Part shown: piece after piece, positions 14,436-27,003 of the stretch
Layout: every line of letters starts with the position of its first letter
How positions within the stretch are numbered: the stretch's first letter is position 1
Source: Mycolicibacillus parakoreensis
GTDB lineage: Bacteria; Actinomycetota; Actinomycetes; Mycobacteriales; Mycobacteriaceae
NCBI RefSeq assembly: GCF_022370835.2
Contig: NZ_CP092365.1
Span: 1,054,001-1,118,000, forward strand
Reading direction: 5' to 3'
DNA: 64,000 bases
The notes under the pieces: generated by a model
What the model saw: only the letters and a program-made list of their open reading frames with translations
Database searches by the model: none
What the model was told of the DNA's origin: nothing
Program-made: the position numbers and the translations under genes

Positions 14436-15617
14436 ATGAGGATGTCAGCGCTGCTTTCCCGAAACAGCTCGCGACCCGGCATTGTCGGTACGGCCCGGGT
14501 CGACCGCGATATGGATCGGCTGCTCCGCCGGCTCTGCCCGGGCGACATCGCCATCGTCGAGGCGCAGGATCTGGACCGCATCACCGCCGACGCGCTGGTG
14601 GACGCCCAGGTCGCCGGTGTCGTCAACGCCGCGCCGTCGATCTCGGGGCGCTACCCCAACCAGGGCCCGGAGGTGCTGGTCGCCAACGGTGTCGCGCTGT
14701 TCGACGAGGCGGGCCCGGAGGTCTTCAAGAAGATCAAGGACGGCGCCAAGATCCGGCTCTACGAGGGCGGGATCTACACCGGGGACCGTCGGTTGATCCA
14801 GGGCACCGAGCGCGCCGACCACGACATCGCCGAGTTGATGCACGAGGCGAAAAGCGGGTTGGTCGCCCACCTCGAGGCCTTCGCCGGCAACACCATCGAG
14901 TTCATCCGCAGTGAAAGTCCGCTGCTCATCGACGGCATCGGCATCCCCGACGTCGACATCAACCTGCGCCGCCGTCACGTCGTGCTCGTCGGTGACGAGC
15001 CGACGGCGATCGACGACCTCAAGGTGCTCAAACCGTTCATCAAGGAGTACCAGCCGGTGCTGCTGGGGGTGGGCGCCGGCGCCGACGTGCTCCGCAAGGC
15101 CGGCTACCGGCCGCAGTTGATCGTCGGCGACCCCGAACACATCAGCACCGAAGTCCTCAAGTGCGGCGCCGAGGTGGTGCTGCCGGCCGACGCCGACGGC
15201 CACGCCCCCGGGCTGGAACGCATCCAGGACCTCGGGGTGGGCGCGATGACCTTCCCGGCGGCCGGTTCGGCCATGGACCTGGCGCTGCTGCTCGCCGACC
15301 ACCACGGCGCCTCGCTGCTGGTGACCGCCGGGCACAACGCCAGCATCGAGGAGTTCTTCGACCGCACCCGCCAGCAGAGCAACCCGTCGATGTTTTTGAC
15401 CCGCCTGAAGGTCGAGGACAAACTCGTCGACGCCAAGGCCGTGGCCACCCTCTACCGCAACCGGGTCTCCGCGGGAGCCATCGCGTTGCTGGTGTTCACC
15501 ATGCTGATCGCGGTCATCGTGGCCCTGTGGGTGTCGCGTACCGATGTCTCGGTGCTGCACTGGATCACCGAATACTGGAACCGCTTCTCGGTGTGGGTAC
15601 AGGGCTGGATCACCTAG
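14436..15617 (+). CDS. steA: Cell-envelope/cytokinetic protein SteA (Rv1697-like)
   Basis: A 393-residue protein with a cytoplasmic domain related to thiamine pyrophosphokinases and one C-terminal membrane segment (about residues 345-367, AGAIALLVFTMLIAVIVALWV). It is closely similar along its length to Rv1697, the homologue of corynebacterial SteA, which works with SteB in cell separation and envelope integrity. The stop TAG overlaps the AGGAGG ribosome-binding site of the next gene, so SteA and the SteB/MctB protein are translationally linked. The 103-base gap before it contains an AT-rich TATAAC stretch (14363-14372 region) that could be a promoter. Confidence 0.88.
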   Translation: MRMSALLSRNSSRPGIVGTARVDRDMDRLLRRLCPGDIAIVEAQDLDRITADALVDAQVAGVVNAAPSISGRYPNQGPEVLVANGVALFDEAGPEVFKKIKDGAKIRLYEGGIYTGDRRLIQGTERADHDIAELMHEAKSGLVAHLEAFAGNTIEFIRSESPLLIDGIGIPDVDINLRRRHVVLVGDEPTAIDDLKVLKPFIKEYQPVLLGVGAGADVLRKAGYRPQLIVGDPEHISTEVLKCGAEVVLPADADGHAPGLERIQDLGVGAMTFPAAGSAMDLALLLADHHGASLLVTAGHNASIEEFFDRTRQQSNPSMFLTRLKVEDKLVDAKAVATLYRNRVSAGAIALLVFTMLIAVIVALWVSRTDVSVLHWITEYWNRFSVWVQGWIT

Positions 15618-15626
15618 GAGGCCTCG

Positions 15627-16568
15627 GTGGTTTCACTACGGCACCATGTGATCTCGTTGGCCGCGGTCTTCCTGGCGCTGGCAGTCGGGGTGGTGTTGGG
15701 CTCGGGGTTGCTCTCCGACTCGCTGCTGTCGGGCGTGCGTGCGGAGAAAAAGGATCTGCGCAGCCAGATCAGTGAGCTCAACGACGAGAAGAACGCGCTC
15801 AACGAGAAGCTCGACGCCGTCAACCATTTCGACTCCCTGGTGGCCGGGCGCATCGTGCGCGACGCGCTGGCGGGGAAGTCGGTGGTGATCTTTCAGGCGC
15901 CGGATGCCGACGGCGACGACGTCGAATCGCTCACCCGTACCGTGGGGCAGGCCGGGGCGACGGTCACCGGGACGGTGTCGCTGACCCAGCAATTCGTCGA
16001 GGCCAACTCCGCGGAGAAGCTGCGCTCGGTGGTGACCTCATCGGTGCTGCCCGCCGGTGCGCAGTTGAATCCCGCCCTGATCGATCAGGGGGCGCAGGCC
16101 GGCGACCTGCTCGGCATCGCCGTGCTGATCAACCGCGATACGGCGATCAAACCGGCCGACGACGCCCAGCGCGAGACCGTGCTGGCCGCGCTGCGCGACA
16201 CCGGGTTCATCTCCTACGGCGATCAGCAGATCGGTGCGGCGGACACCGCGCTGGTGATCACCGGCGGCGCCGTCGCCGACGATGCCGGCAACCAGGGCAC
16301 CAGCGTGGCCCGGTTCGCCGCGGCGCTCGCCCCGCGCGGCTCCGGGACGCTGCTGGCCGGTCGTGACGGCTCGGCGTCGGGTTCGGCCGCGGTCGCGGTG
16401 ACCCGCGCGGACGCCGGGATGGCGGCCGCGGTGAGCACCGTCGACGACATCGACACCGAGGCCGGACGCATCACCGCGGTGCTCGGGCTGGCCGAGCTGA
16501 TCGGTGGTGGTGACCCCGGTCAGTACGGCATCGGCCCCGGTGCGACGGCGATCACCGTCGCACAGTGA
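15627..16568 (+). CDS. mctB: SteB/MctB family outer-envelope protein (Rv1698-like)
   Basis: A 313-residue protein with an N-terminal membrane anchor or signal segment (residues 8-30, VISLAAVFLALAVGVVLGSGL), then a coiled coil (about residues 36-65, LRSQISELNDEKNALNEK) and a soluble domain. The Rv1698 orthologue was described as MctB, needed for copper resistance, and the corynebacterial orthologue is SteB, partner of SteA. A strong AGGAGG (15616-15621) is five bases before the GTG start. It likely acts in the periplasm or outer envelope; whether it forms a channel is debated. Confidence 0.88.
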   Translation: MVSLRHHVISLAAVFLALAVGVVLGSGLLSDSLLSGVRAEKKDLRSQISELNDEKNALNEKLDAVNHFDSLVAGRIVRDALAGKSVVIFQAPDADGDDVESLTRTVGQAGATVTGTVSLTQQFVEANSAEKLRSVVTSSVLPAGAQLNPALIDQGAQAGDLLGIAVLINRDTAIKPADDAQRETVLAALRDTGFISYGDQQIGAADTALVITGGAVADDAGNQGTSVARFAAALAPRGSGTLLAGRDGSASGSAAVAVTRADAGMAAAVSTVDDIDTEAGRITAVLGLAELIGGGDPGQYGIGPGATAITVAQ

Positions 16569-16656
16569 GGCCCGGCGGGCGTGTCAACGCCGGCTGGTTC
16601 GGTCGGGTGTTAAGGTGAGATTCCGTGGGTCGGCAGGCCCCACTAGCACAAGCTAG

Positions 16657-19047
<2,391 letters not shown>

Positions 19048-19051
<4 letters not shown>

Positions 19052-20004
19052 CCGCCGCCCAGGCCGCGCCGGTGGCCCTCGACGGCCAGGTCGGCGGCTA
19101 CCTGGACCATCTGACGATCGAGCGCGGGGTGGCCGCCAACACGTTGAGCTCCTACCGTCGGGATCTTCGCCGCTACAACGACTATCTGCGCCGGCGGGGG
19201 ATCGAGGACCTCGGCGAGGTCAGCGAGGCCGATGTCAGCGAGTTCGTGGTGGCGCTGCAGCGCGGCGACGTCGAGGCGGGGCTGAGCCCGCTGTCGGCGG
19301 TGTCGGCCGGGCGGGCGCTGGTCGCGGTGCGCGGTCTGCACCGTTTCGCCGCCGCCGAAGGGGTGGCGCCGGCGGACGTGGCCCGCGAGGTGCGCCCACC
19401 GAGTGCGGGTCGCCGGCTGCCCAAGAGCCTCACCGTCGAGGAGGTGCTGGCGCTGTTGGAGGCCGCCGGAGGCGACCGGCCCTCCGACAGTCCGTTGACG
19501 TTGCGCAATCGCGCGCTGCTGGAGTTGCTGTACTCCACCGGGGCGCGGATCTCCGAGGCGGTCGGCTTGGACCTCGACGACATCGACACCCACGACCGCT
19601 CGGTGTTGCTGCACGGCAAGGGCGACAAGCAGCGGCTGGTGCCGATCGGGCGGCCCGCCGTGGCCGCTCTGGAGGCGTATCTGGTGCGCGGGCGCCCCGA
19701 TCTGGCCCGGCGTGGCCGCGGCACACCGGCGTTGTTCCTCAACGCCCGCGGGGGCCGGCTCTCCCGGCAGAGCGCCTGGCAAGTGCTCCACGACGCCGCC
19801 GAGCACGCCGGGATCACCGCCGCGGTCTCCCCGCACACCCTGCGCCACTCGTTCGCTACCCACCTGCTCGACGGCGGCGCCGACGTCCGCGTCGTGCAGG
19901 AACTGCTCGGCCACGCGTCGGTGACCACCACCCAGATCTACACGCTGGTCACCGTGCACGCACTGCGTGAGGTGTGGGCCGGCGCCCACCCGCGGGCCCG
20001 CTAA
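19048..20004 (+). CDS. xerD: Site-specific tyrosine recombinase XerD
   Basis: A 318-residue recombinase. It has the N-terminal SAM-like core-binding domain (residues 12-105) and a catalytic domain with the full active site: R167, K191, H263, R266, H289 and nucleophile Y298. With XerC it resolves chromosome dimers at dif before cell division. The GTG at 19048 overlaps the NUDIX stop and gives the standard family length. The gene ends tail-to-tail with the methyltransferase, overlapping by four bases. Its location in the Rv1700-Rv1703 order supports XerD rather than a phage integrase. Confidence 0.93.
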
Positions 20005-20759
20005 CCCGAGCCCAGATAGCGCGACTCGAGCACCAGGTCGGGGATCAGGCTCTGATACTCCGCGTGGGTCTTGTGCTCGACGGTGTCGAACAGCGTGCCC
20101 TGCTGTTCGCGCATGTAGGCCCGGTATTTCGGGGCGCCCGGCACCAGGACGTTGTCGGCGACCACGATCGCCTCCCGACGCAGCCAACCGCGGTCGAGGA
20201 TGCTCTGCAGATCGGGCAGGTAGGCCACCTTGTCGTGATCGAGGAACAGAAAATCCAGCGCTCCCGGGGTGAGTCCGTGGTCGCGGGCCAGCGCGTCGAG
20301 GGTGCCGCCGCCGTCGCCGAGGGTGCCGACCACGCAGCCGATCCGATCCGAGACCCCCGCATGCGCCCAGATGGCGCGGGCGTTGGCGGCGTTGGCCTCG
20401 GCCAGCTCCACCGAGAGCACCCGCGCCTGCGGGGCGGCGCGGGCGATGCGCAGCGCGCTGTACCCGGCGTAGGTGCCCAACTCCAGTGCGAGCGTCGGCT
20501 CGGCACGGCGCACCGCGGCGTCGAGGAGCGCGCCCTTCTCGTCGCCGACGTTCATCAACATCGACTTGTCGTAGGCGAAGCGGTCGATGGTGGCGAGCAC
20601 GTCGTCGACGTCGCCGGCGCGGGCGTTGGCCAGCACGTAGCGCACCACCGCGTCCTCCCGGCCGTCACCGACCTGCCCGGTCCTGGACACATTGCGGGGC
20701 AGCGTGATCATCCGCAGCACCGACCAGCGCAGGAACGGGAAGCGCTGTTTGAGACTCAT
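20001..20759 (-). CDS. SAM-dependent O-methyltransferase (catechol-type, Rv1703c-like)
   Basis: A 252-residue class I methyltransferase of the COMT-like O-methyltransferase_3 group. The SAM-binding motif [16 protein letters not shown] (about residues 90-105), the acidic [14 protein letters not shown] segment and the metal-binding-type FLFLDHDK and ADNVL motifs are all present. The substrate is unknown; the fold suggests catechols or related phenolics. On the minus strand its ATG is preceded by TAGGCT (complement of 20767-20772), seven bases upstream, so it may be transcribed without a leader. In M. tuberculosis, PPE and permease genes separate this gene from parA; here they are absent. Confidence 0.88.
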   Translation of the reverse strand: MSLKQRFPFLRWSVLRMITLPRNVSRTGQVGDGREDAVVRYVLANARAGDVDDVLATIDRFAYDKSMLMNVGDEKGALLDAAVRRAEPTLALELGTYAGYSALRIARAAPQARVLSVELAEANAANARAIWAHAGVSDRIGCVVGTLGDGGGTLDALARDHGLTPGALDFLFLDHDKVAYLPDLQSILDRGWLRREAIVVADNVLVPGAPKYRAYMREQQGTLFDTVEHKTHAEYQSLIPDLVLESRYLGSG

Positions 20760-20823
20760 AGCGCCCAGCCTATGCGGTCGGGCCGGTGATCTTGCCTGTG
20801 CACGGCGGTTGACCCGTTAGACT

Positions 20824-21744
20824 TTGGCCGATGTTCGCCACCACCGCAGCACCGAGTCGTTCGACGGGCCCCGGGCGCCGATGAACAGCAACGCTGACGG
20901 CACCGTCGAGCTGGGCCTGACCGGCCGGCCCCCGCGTGACATCCCCGAACCGCAACCCCGGGTCTCGCACGGTCCCGCGCAGGTCATCGCGATGTGTAAC
21001 CAGAAGGGCGGCGTCGGCAAGACGACCTCGACGATCAACCTCGGCGCCGCGCTCGCCGAGTACGGGCGCCGGGTGCTGCTGGTGGACCTCGACCCGCAGG
21101 GTGCGCTCTCGGCGGGGCTGGGGGTGCCGCACTACGAGCTGGAACGCACCGTGCACAACCTGCTGGTGGAACCGCGGGTCTCGACCGACGAGGTGCTCAT
21201 CGGCACCCGGATCAAAAACGTCGATCTGATCCCGTCCAACATCGACCTGTCGGCCGCCGAGATCCAGTTGGTCAACGAGGTGGGGCGCGAGCAGTCGCTG
21301 GCGCGTGCGCTGCACCCGGTCATCGACCGCTACGACTACGTCCTGGTCGACTGTCAGCCGTCGCTGGGGTTGCTCACCGTCAACGGTCTGGCCTGCGCGG
21401 ACGGGGTGATCATCCCGACCGAGTGCGAGTATTTCTCGCTGCGGGGCCTGGCGTTGCTCACCGACACGGTCGAGAAGGTGCGCGACCGGCTCAACCCGAA
21501 GCTGGAGATCAGCGGCATCCTGGTCACCCGCTTCGACCCGCGCACCATCAACTCCCGGGAGGTGATGGCCCGGGTGGTGGAACGCTTCGGTGATCTGGTG
21601 TTCGACACGGTCATCACCCGCACCGTCCGGTTCCCGGAAACCACCGTGGCCGGGGAGCCGATCACCACCTGGGCTCCGAAATCCGGCGGTGCCCAGTCCT
21701 ACCGTGCGCTGGCCCGCGAGGTCATCGACCGGTTCGGCGCCTGA
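20824..21744 (+). CDS. ParA-like chromosome-partitioning ATPase (Rv1708-like)
   Basis: A 306-residue ParA/Soj-family P-loop ATPase. The deviant Walker A CNQKGGVGKTT is about 58 residues from the start, followed by LLVDLDPQGALS and the Walker A' region VLVDCQPSLGLLT. No parB is next to it, so it is not the canonical parAB pair; it heads the scpA-scpB operon and probably assists nucleoid organisation. The start is uncertain: TTG 20824 gives an N-terminal extension like that of homologues, while ATG 20881 would shorten the protein by 19 residues. Confidence 0.9.
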   Translation: MADVRHHRSTESFDGPRAPMNSNADGTVELGLTGRPPRDIPEPQPRVSHGPAQVIAMCNQKGGVGKTTSTINLGAALAEYGRRVLLVDLDPQGALSAGLGVPHYELERTVHNLLVEPRVSTDEVLIGTRIKNVDLIPSNIDLSAAEIQLVNEVGREQSLARALHPVIDRYDYVLVDCQPSLGLLTVNGLACADGVIIPTECEYFSLRGLALLTDTVEKVRDRLNPKLEISGILVTRFDPRTINSREVMARVVERFGDLVFDTVITRTVRFPETTVAGEPITTWAPKSGGAQSYRALAREVIDRFGA

Positions 21745-21745
21745 G

Positions 21746-22564
21746 GTGACCGCGGAGGACACCGCCGAGCAGTCCGGGTTCCAGGTTCGGCTGACCAATT
21801 TCGAGGGGCCCTTCGACCTGCTGCTGCAGTTGATCTTCGCCCACCGGCTCGATGTCACCGAGGTCGCGCTGCACCAGGTCACCGACGACTTCATCGCCTA
21901 CACCCGCGAGATCGGGGCCCACCTGGGGTTGGAGGAGACCACCGCCTTCCTGGTGATCGCCGCGACCCTGCTCGATCTCAAGGCCGCCCGGCTGCTGCCG
22001 GCCGGGCAGGTCGACGACGAGGAAGACCTGGCGCTGCTGGAGGTCCGTGACCTGCTGTTCGCCCGATTGCTGCAGTATCGGGCTTACAAGCATGTCGCGC
22101 AGATGTTCGCCGAACTGGAGGCCGCCGCGCTGCGCAGCTATCCGCGGGCGGTGTCGCTGGAGGACCGCTTCGCCGATCTGTTGCCCGAGGTGATGCTCGG
22201 CGTCGACGCGCAGCGCTTCGCCGAGATCGCGGCGAGCGCCTTCACCCCGCGCCCGGTGCCCACGGTCGCCACCGCGCACCTGCACCAGGTCAGCGTCTCG
22301 GTGCCCGAGCAGGCTCAGCGACTGCTGGCGCTGCTGGAGGCCCGCGGCAGCGGCACCTGGGCGTCGTTTCGCGAGCTGGTCGCCGACTGCGAGGTGCCGA
22401 TCGAGATCGTCGGACGCTTCCTGGCGCTGCTCGAGCTGTACCGAGCGCGGGCGGTAGCATTCGAGCAGGCAGAGCCACTTGGTGTGCTCGAGGTTTCGTG
22501 GACCGGAGAACGTCCGGCCGCTGGAGACCTCGACGAACTGGTGAAAGCAGACAACCCCACATGA
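21746..22564 (+). CDS. scpA: Segregation and condensation protein A
   Basis: A 272-residue kleisin. The N-terminal helical domain that binds the SMC neck begins FQVRLTNFEGPFDLLLQLI, a strong ScpA signature, and the winged-helix C-terminus is at about residues 190-255. ScpA bridges SMC heads and recruits ScpB in the bacterial condensin. The GTG at 21746 is one base after the parA stop; the stop overlaps the scpB ATG, so translation is coupled. Confidence 0.94.
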   Translation: MTAEDTAEQSGFQVRLTNFEGPFDLLLQLIFAHRLDVTEVALHQVTDDFIAYTREIGAHLGLEETTAFLVIAATLLDLKAARLLPAGQVDDEEDLALLEVRDLLFARLLQYRAYKHVAQMFAELEAAALRSYPRAVSLEDRFADLLPEVMLGVDAQRFAEIAASAFTPRPVPTVATAHLHQVSVSVPEQAQRLLALLEARGSGTWASFRELVADCEVPIEIVGRFLALLELYRARAVAFEQAEPLGVLEVSWTGERPAAGDLDELVKADNPT

Positions 22565-23325
22565 CCCAGCCCGACGACGCGCGCCCCGAGGAGACGACCC
22601 CGGCGGCGCCCCCGCAGCCCGCGGAGCCGCTCGCCGTGGACGACAACGGCGACCCGGCGCACCGCAGCGACGCGCTCGGCATCGACGTCGCCACCGCCGA
22701 CCTCGACGACGAGGAGCTCGCCGCGGTGCTCGAGGCGCTGCTGCTGGTGGTCGACACCCCGGTGGCCACCGAGACGCTGGCCACGGCCACCGAGCAGCCG
22801 GTGGATCGGGTCGCCGCCCAGCTGCGTGCGATGGCCGAGGGCCTCGCCGCCCGCGACAGCGGCATCGAGTTGCGGGAGGCCGGCGGGGGATGGCGGCTCT
22901 ACACCCGGGCCGCCTACGCGCCGTATGTGGAACGGCTGCTGCTCGACGGGGCGCGCTCGAAGCTGACCCGCGCCGCCCTGGAGACCCTCGCGGTGGTGGC
23001 CTACCGCCAGCCGGTGACCCGGGCGCGGGTCTCGGCGGTGCGCGGGGTCAACTGCGATGCGGTGATGCGCACGCTGCTGGCGCGCGGGCTGATCACCGAG
23101 GCCGGACCCGACGCCGACACCGGCGCGGCGACGTTCACCACCACCGAGCTGTTTCTGGAGCGGCTCGGGTTGTCGTCGCTGGCCGATCTGCCCGATATCG
23201 CCCCGCTGCTGCCCGATGTCGACAGCATCGACGACCTGAGCGAATCGTTGGACAGCGAGCCACGTTTCATGAAACTCGGTGGCGCCTCGGCCGACGAGCC
23301 CCTGACCTTCGACGTGGACCGATGA
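22561..23325 (+). CDS. scpB: Segregation and condensation protein B
   Basis: A 254-residue protein. An acidic, Pro-rich leader of about 45 residues precedes the paired winged-helix domains: AVLEALLLVVDTPVATETLA at about residues 60-80 and ALETLAVVAYRQPVTRARVS at about 140-160, the latter an ScpB hallmark. ScpB dimers bind ScpA in the SMC condensin. The ATG at 22561 overlaps the scpA stop and the stop overlaps the next ATG at 23322. Confidence 0.94.
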   Translation: MTQPDDARPEETTPAAPPQPAEPLAVDDNGDPAHRSDALGIDVATADLDDEELAAVLEALLLVVDTPVATETLATATEQPVDRVAAQLRAMAEGLAARDSGIELREAGGGWRLYTRAAYAPYVERLLLDGARSKLTRAALETLAVVAYRQPVTRARVSAVRGVNCDAVMRTLLARGLITEAGPDADTGAATFTTTELFLERLGLSSLADLPDIAPLLPDVDSIDDLSESLDSEPRFMKLGGASADEPLTFDVDR

Positions 23326-24059
23326 CCGAGGGAATCCGCCTGCAGAAGGTGCTCTCCCGGGCCGGGGTGGCGTCGCGGCGGGTGGCCGAGAAGATGATCC
23401 GCGACGGGCGCGTCGAGATCGACGGCCGGGTGGTCAGCGAGTTGGGCACCCGGGTGGACCCGGAGTCCGCGGTGATCCGGGTCGACGGCGCGCGGGTGAG
23501 CGTCGATGAATCCCTGGTGTACCTGGCGTTGAACAAACCCCGCGGGATGCATTCGACGATGTCGGATGATCGCGGCCGGCCGTGCATCGGGGATCTGGTC
23601 GAGCACCGGGTGCGCGGCAACAAGAACCTCTTCCACGTCGGACGGTTGGACGCCGACACCGAGGGGCTGATCCTGCTGACCAACGACGGGGAACTGGCCC
23701 ACCGGTTGATGCACCCGTCCTACGAGGTGCCGAAAACCTATCTGGCGACCGTTGCGGGCACGGTGCCGCGCACCCTGGGCAAGAGACTGCGGGCCGGTGT
23801 GGACCTGGAGGACGGCCCCGCGCGGGTGGACGACTTCGCCGTGGTCGACGCGGTAGCGGGCCGCACCCTGGTGCGGGTGACCCTGCACGAGGGACGCAAC
23901 CGGATCGTGCGGCGGCTGCTGGGCGCCGCCGGGTTCCCGGTGCAGGAATTGGTGCGCACCGAGATCGGTGCGGTCACGCTGGGGGAGCAGCGACCGGGAA
24001 GCATTCGGCCGTTGCGGCGCAACGAAATCGGACAACTCTACAAGGCGGTCGGACTGTGA
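23322..24059 (+). CDS. 23S rRNA pseudouridine synthase, RluB/RsuA family
   Basis: A 245-residue protein with an N-terminal S4 RNA-binding domain ([19 protein letters not shown], residues 5-23) and the RsuA-type catalytic domain with active-site Asp110 in [16 protein letters not shown]. These enzymes isomerise a uridine in rRNA; by family the likely target is U2605 of 23S rRNA, but the site is not proven by sequence. Order scpB-this gene-cmk-der matches Rv1710-Rv1713 and many Gram-positive genomes. Confidence 0.9.
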   Translation: MTEGIRLQKVLSRAGVASRRVAEKMIRDGRVEIDGRVVSELGTRVDPESAVIRVDGARVSVDESLVYLALNKPRGMHSTMSDDRGRPCIGDLVEHRVRGNKNLFHVGRLDADTEGLILLTNDGELAHRLMHPSYEVPKTYLATVAGTVPRTLGKRLRAGVDLEDGPARVDDFAVVDAVAGRTLVRVTLHEGRNRIVRRLLGAAGFPVQELVRTEIGAVTLGEQRPGSIRPLRRNEIGQLYKAVGL

Positions 24060-24739
24060 GCGGGTTGAGGATCGCCGTGGACGGGCCGGCGGGCACCGGA
24101 AAATCCTCGGTGTCACGCGGACTGGCACGCGCGTTGAGATCGCGCTATCTCGACACCGGCGCGATGTACCGGATCGTGGCGTTGGCGGTGCTGCGGGCCG
24201 GGATCGACCCGACCGACGCGGCGCGGGTCGCCCGGCTGGTTCCCGACGTGCGCCTCGCGGTCGGTGCCGACCCCGACGGTGACCGTTTCTACCTTGCCGA
24301 CGACGACGTGTCAGCTCAGATCCGCGGTGCGGCGGTGACCGGCGCGGTCTCGGCGGTCTCGGCGGTGCCGGCGGTGCGGCAGCGACTCGTCGAACTGCAG
24401 CGACAGTTGGCCGCCGGCCCCGACGGCATCGTGGTGGAGGGTCGCGACATCGGCACCGTGGTGCTCCCGGACGCCGAGCTGAAGGTCTTCCTCACCGCCT
24501 CGCCGCAGACCCGGGCGCGGCGGCGCAACGAACAGAACGTCGCCGCCGGGCAACCCGACGACTACGCCGGGGTGCTCGCCGACGTGCAGCGCCGCGACCA
24601 CCTCGACTCCACCCGGGCGGCCTCACCGCTGCTGCCCGCCGACGACGCGGTCATCGTCGACACCAGCGCGATGACCGAAGCCGCGGTGGTCGAGTACCTG
24701 ATCGGACTGGTCGATGACCACAGTGGGGCGCGTCGATGA
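24056..24739 (+). CDS. cmk: Cytidylate kinase
   Basis: A 227-residue nucleoside monophosphate kinase that phosphorylates CMP and dCMP. The P-loop is [15 protein letters not shown] (residues 10-24), followed by YLDTGAMYR, the CMP-binding [15 protein letters not shown] and the LID-type ARRRNEQ segment. The GTG start overlaps the preceding stop (GTGA) and the stop overlaps the der ATG. With pyrG nearby it supplies cytidine nucleotides, though the two are in different transcription units. Confidence 0.94.
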   Translation: MSGLRIAVDGPAGTGKSSVSRGLARALRSRYLDTGAMYRIVALAVLRAGIDPTDAARVARLVPDVRLAVGADPDGDRFYLADDDVSAQIRGAAVTGAVSAVSAVPAVRQRLVELQRQLAAGPDGIVVEGRDIGTVVLPDAELKVFLTASPQTRARRRNEQNVAAGQPDDYAGVLADVQRRDHLDSTRAASPLLPADDAVIVDTSAMTEAAVVEYLIGLVDDHSGARR

Positions 24740-26181
24740 GCACCACCGGTTCCGACGGGACGTGGAGCGACGAAAGTGACTGGGATATCGCCGAAGTCGG
24801 CGACTTCAGCGACTTCAGCGACGTCGACGACGCGGGGCGCTCCGAGGTCCTGGCCGGGCAGTTCGCGCCGCCGGTGGTGGCGGTGGTGGGACGGCCCAAC
24901 GTCGGCAAGTCCACGCTGGTCAACCGGATCCTGGGGCGCCGTGAGGCCGTCGTCCAAGACCTCCCCGGCGTCACCCGCGATCGGGTGTCTTATGACGCCA
25001 ACTGGACCGGGCGGCGCTTCGTCGTGCAGGACACCGGCGGTTGGGAGCCCGACGCCAAGGGACTGCAGCAGCTGGTCGCCGAACAGGCGGCGGTGGCCAT
25101 GCGCACCGCCGACGCGGTGATCCTGGTCGTCGACGCGGTGGTCGGTGCCACCAGCGGCGACGAGGCGGCCGCCCGGATCCTGCGCCGGGCCGGCAAACCG
25201 GTGTTTTTGGCGGCCAACAAGGTCGACAACGAACGCGGCGAGTCCGACGCCGCAGCGCTGTGGTCGCTGGGACTGGGTGAGCCCCATGCGGTCAGCGCCA
25301 TGCACGGTCGCGGTGTCGCCGATCTGCTCGATGAGGTGGTCGCCGCACTCCCGCAGGTCACCGGCATCGTTACCGCCGGCGAGGGCGGGCCGCGGCGGGT
25401 GGCGCTGGTCGGAAAACCCAACGTCGGCAAGAGCTCGCTGCTCAACAAGCTGGCCGGCGACCAGCTGTCGGTCGTGCACGACGTGGCCGGCACCACCGTC
25501 GACCCGGTCGACTCGCTGATCGAGTTGGGCGGGCGGACCTGGCGGTTCATCGACACCGCCGGGCTGCGGCGCAAGGTCCGTCAGGCCAGCGGACACGAGT
25601 TCTACGCCTCGGTGCGCACCCACGGGGCGATCGACGCCGCCGAGGTGGTGATCGCGCTGATCGACGGCTCCGAGCCTCTGACCGAACAAGACCAGCGGGT
25701 GCTGTCGATGGTCATCGACGCCGGGCGTGCCCTGGTGTTGGCGTTCAACAAATGGGATCTGGTCGATGAGGACCGTCGCCATCGACTGGAACGCGAAATC
25801 GATCGCGAGCTGGTCCAGGTGCGGTGGGCGCAGCGGGTCAACATCTCCGCGCAGACCGGGCGGGCGGTGCAGAAACTGGTGCCCGCACTGGAGTCGGCGC
25901 TGCGATCCTGGGACACCCGGGTGCCCACCGGACGGCTCAACACCTTCCTCAAAGAGGTCGTCGCCGCGACCCCGCCGCCGGTGCGCGGCGGAAAACAACC
26001 GCGGATCCTGTTCGCGACCCAGGCCGCTGCGCGCCCCCCGACGTTCGTGCTGTTCACCACCGGGTTCCTCGAGGCCGGCTACCGCCGTTTCCTGGAACGG
26101 CGCCTGCGCGAAGAGTTCGGGTTCGCGGGCAGCCCGATCCGGATCAACGTGCGGGTGCGGGAGAAACGCAAGAGCCGCTGA
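24736..26181 (+). CDS. der: Ribosome biogenesis GTPase Der (EngA)
   Basis: A 481-residue protein with two tandem GTPase domains, the hallmark of Der. The G1 motifs are GRPNVGKST (52-60) and GKPNVGKSS (226-234), and a KH-like C-terminal domain follows. An acidic leader of about 45 residues ([19 protein letters not shown]) precedes the first G domain, as in other mycobacterial Der proteins. Der is needed for 50S subunit maturation. It is the last gene of the coupled parA-scpAB-rluB-cmk-der run. Confidence 0.95.
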   Translation: MSTTGSDGTWSDESDWDIAEVGDFSDFSDVDDAGRSEVLAGQFAPPVVAVVGRPNVGKSTLVNRILGRREAVVQDLPGVTRDRVSYDANWTGRRFVVQDTGGWEPDAKGLQQLVAEQAAVAMRTADAVILVVDAVVGATSGDEAAARILRRAGKPVFLAANKVDNERGESDAAALWSLGLGEPHAVSAMHGRGVADLLDEVVAALPQVTGIVTAGEGGPRRVALVGKPNVGKSSLLNKLAGDQLSVVHDVAGTTVDPVDSLIELGGRTWRFIDTAGLRRKVRQASGHEFYASVRTHGAIDAAEVVIALIDGSEPLTEQDQRVLSMVIDAGRALVLAFNKWDLVDEDRRHRLEREIDRELVQVRWAQRVNISAQTGRAVQKLVPALESALRSWDTRVPTGRLNTFLKEVVAATPPPVRGGKQPRILFATQAAARPPTFVLFTTGFLEAGYRRFLERRLREEFGFAGSPIRINVRVREKRKSR

Positions 26182-26209
26182 CCGCGCGACACCGCGTAAG
26201 GTGCTGTCG

Positions 26210-26992
26210 ATGTCGTTGTTCGAGGTGGCGCTGATCACGCTGGCCGGACTCGGCGCCGGGGCGATCAACTCGCTGGTGGGAAGCGGCACCCTGATCACTT
26301 TCCCGACCCTGGTCACGCTGGGGTATGCGCCGCTGACCGCCACCATCTCCAATGCGGTCGGGCTGGTGGCCGGCGGCGTCTCGGGCACCTGGGCCTACCG
26401 GCGCGAGCTGCGCGGCCAGTGGGCCCGGCTGCGCTGGCAGCTGCCCGGCTCCCTACTGGGGGCGGTCTGCGGTGCGTGGCTGCTGCTGCACCTGCCCGAG
26501 CAGGTGTTCAACCGCGTGGTGCCCGCGCTGTTGGTGTTGGCGCTGGTCCTGGTGGTGGTCGGCCCGCGCATCCAGCGATTGGCCCAGCGCCGCGCGCTCG
26601 CCGCGGGCCGCTCCCTTGAGCAGCTCAGCCGGGGCCGGTTGGCGGCGTTAACGATCGGGACCTTCGCGGTCGGGGTCTACGGGGGGTATTTCTCCGCCGC
26701 CCAGGGGATTCTGCTCGTCGGGGTGATGGGGGTGCTGCTGCCCGAGTCGATGCAGCGGATGAACGCCGCGAAGAACCTGCTGGCGCTGGTGGTGAACATG
26801 GTGGCCGCCAGCGCCTACATCCTGGTGGCCGCCGACCGGATCAGTTGGGCCGCTGCCGGACTGATCGCGGCCGGGTCCCTGGTCGGCGGGCTGCTCGGCG
26901 GCCACTACGGCCGGCGGCTGTCCCCGACCGCGCTGCGGGCGGTGATCATCGTCGTCGGGCTGATCGGGCTGTGGCGGCTGCTCACCGTGTAG
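26210..26992 (+). CDS. TauE/SafE family sulfite exporter-like permease
   Basis: A 260-residue integral membrane protein with about eight hydrophobic helices and the duplicated family motif (LGAGAINSLVGSGTLITFP near residue 13 and VGVYGGYFSAAQGILLVGVMG near 157). TauE/SafE proteins export small anions such as sulfite, sulfoacetate or other organosulfur compounds; the substrate is not evident. The chosen ATG at 26210 has TAAGGT (26197-26202) seven bases upstream, so the mRNA may be leaderless; an in-frame GTG at 26201 is possible. Confidence 0.85.
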   Translation: MSLFEVALITLAGLGAGAINSLVGSGTLITFPTLVTLGYAPLTATISNAVGLVAGGVSGTWAYRRELRGQWARLRWQLPGSLLGAVCGAWLLLHLPEQVFNRVVPALLVLALVLVVVGPRIQRLAQRRALAAGRSLEQLSRGRLAALTIGTFAVGVYGGYFSAAQGILLVGVMGVLLPESMQRMNAAKNLLALVVNMVAASAYILVAADRISWAAAGLIAAGSLVGGLLGGHYGRRLSPTALRAVIIVVGLIGLWRLLTV

Positions 26993-27003
26993 CGGCCCGG
27001 CGC

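Noticed and set aside
12503-14626. A 707-codon open frame on the minus strand opposite recN
   Set aside because: It is a GC-rich shadow: it lies antisense to a strongly conserved gene, has no motif and has Gly/Val/Gln-rich composition typical of reverse-frame reading.
24562-26388. A 608-codon open frame on the minus strand opposite cmk and der
   Set aside because: It is antisense to two well-supported essential genes and shows no domain or plausible start context.
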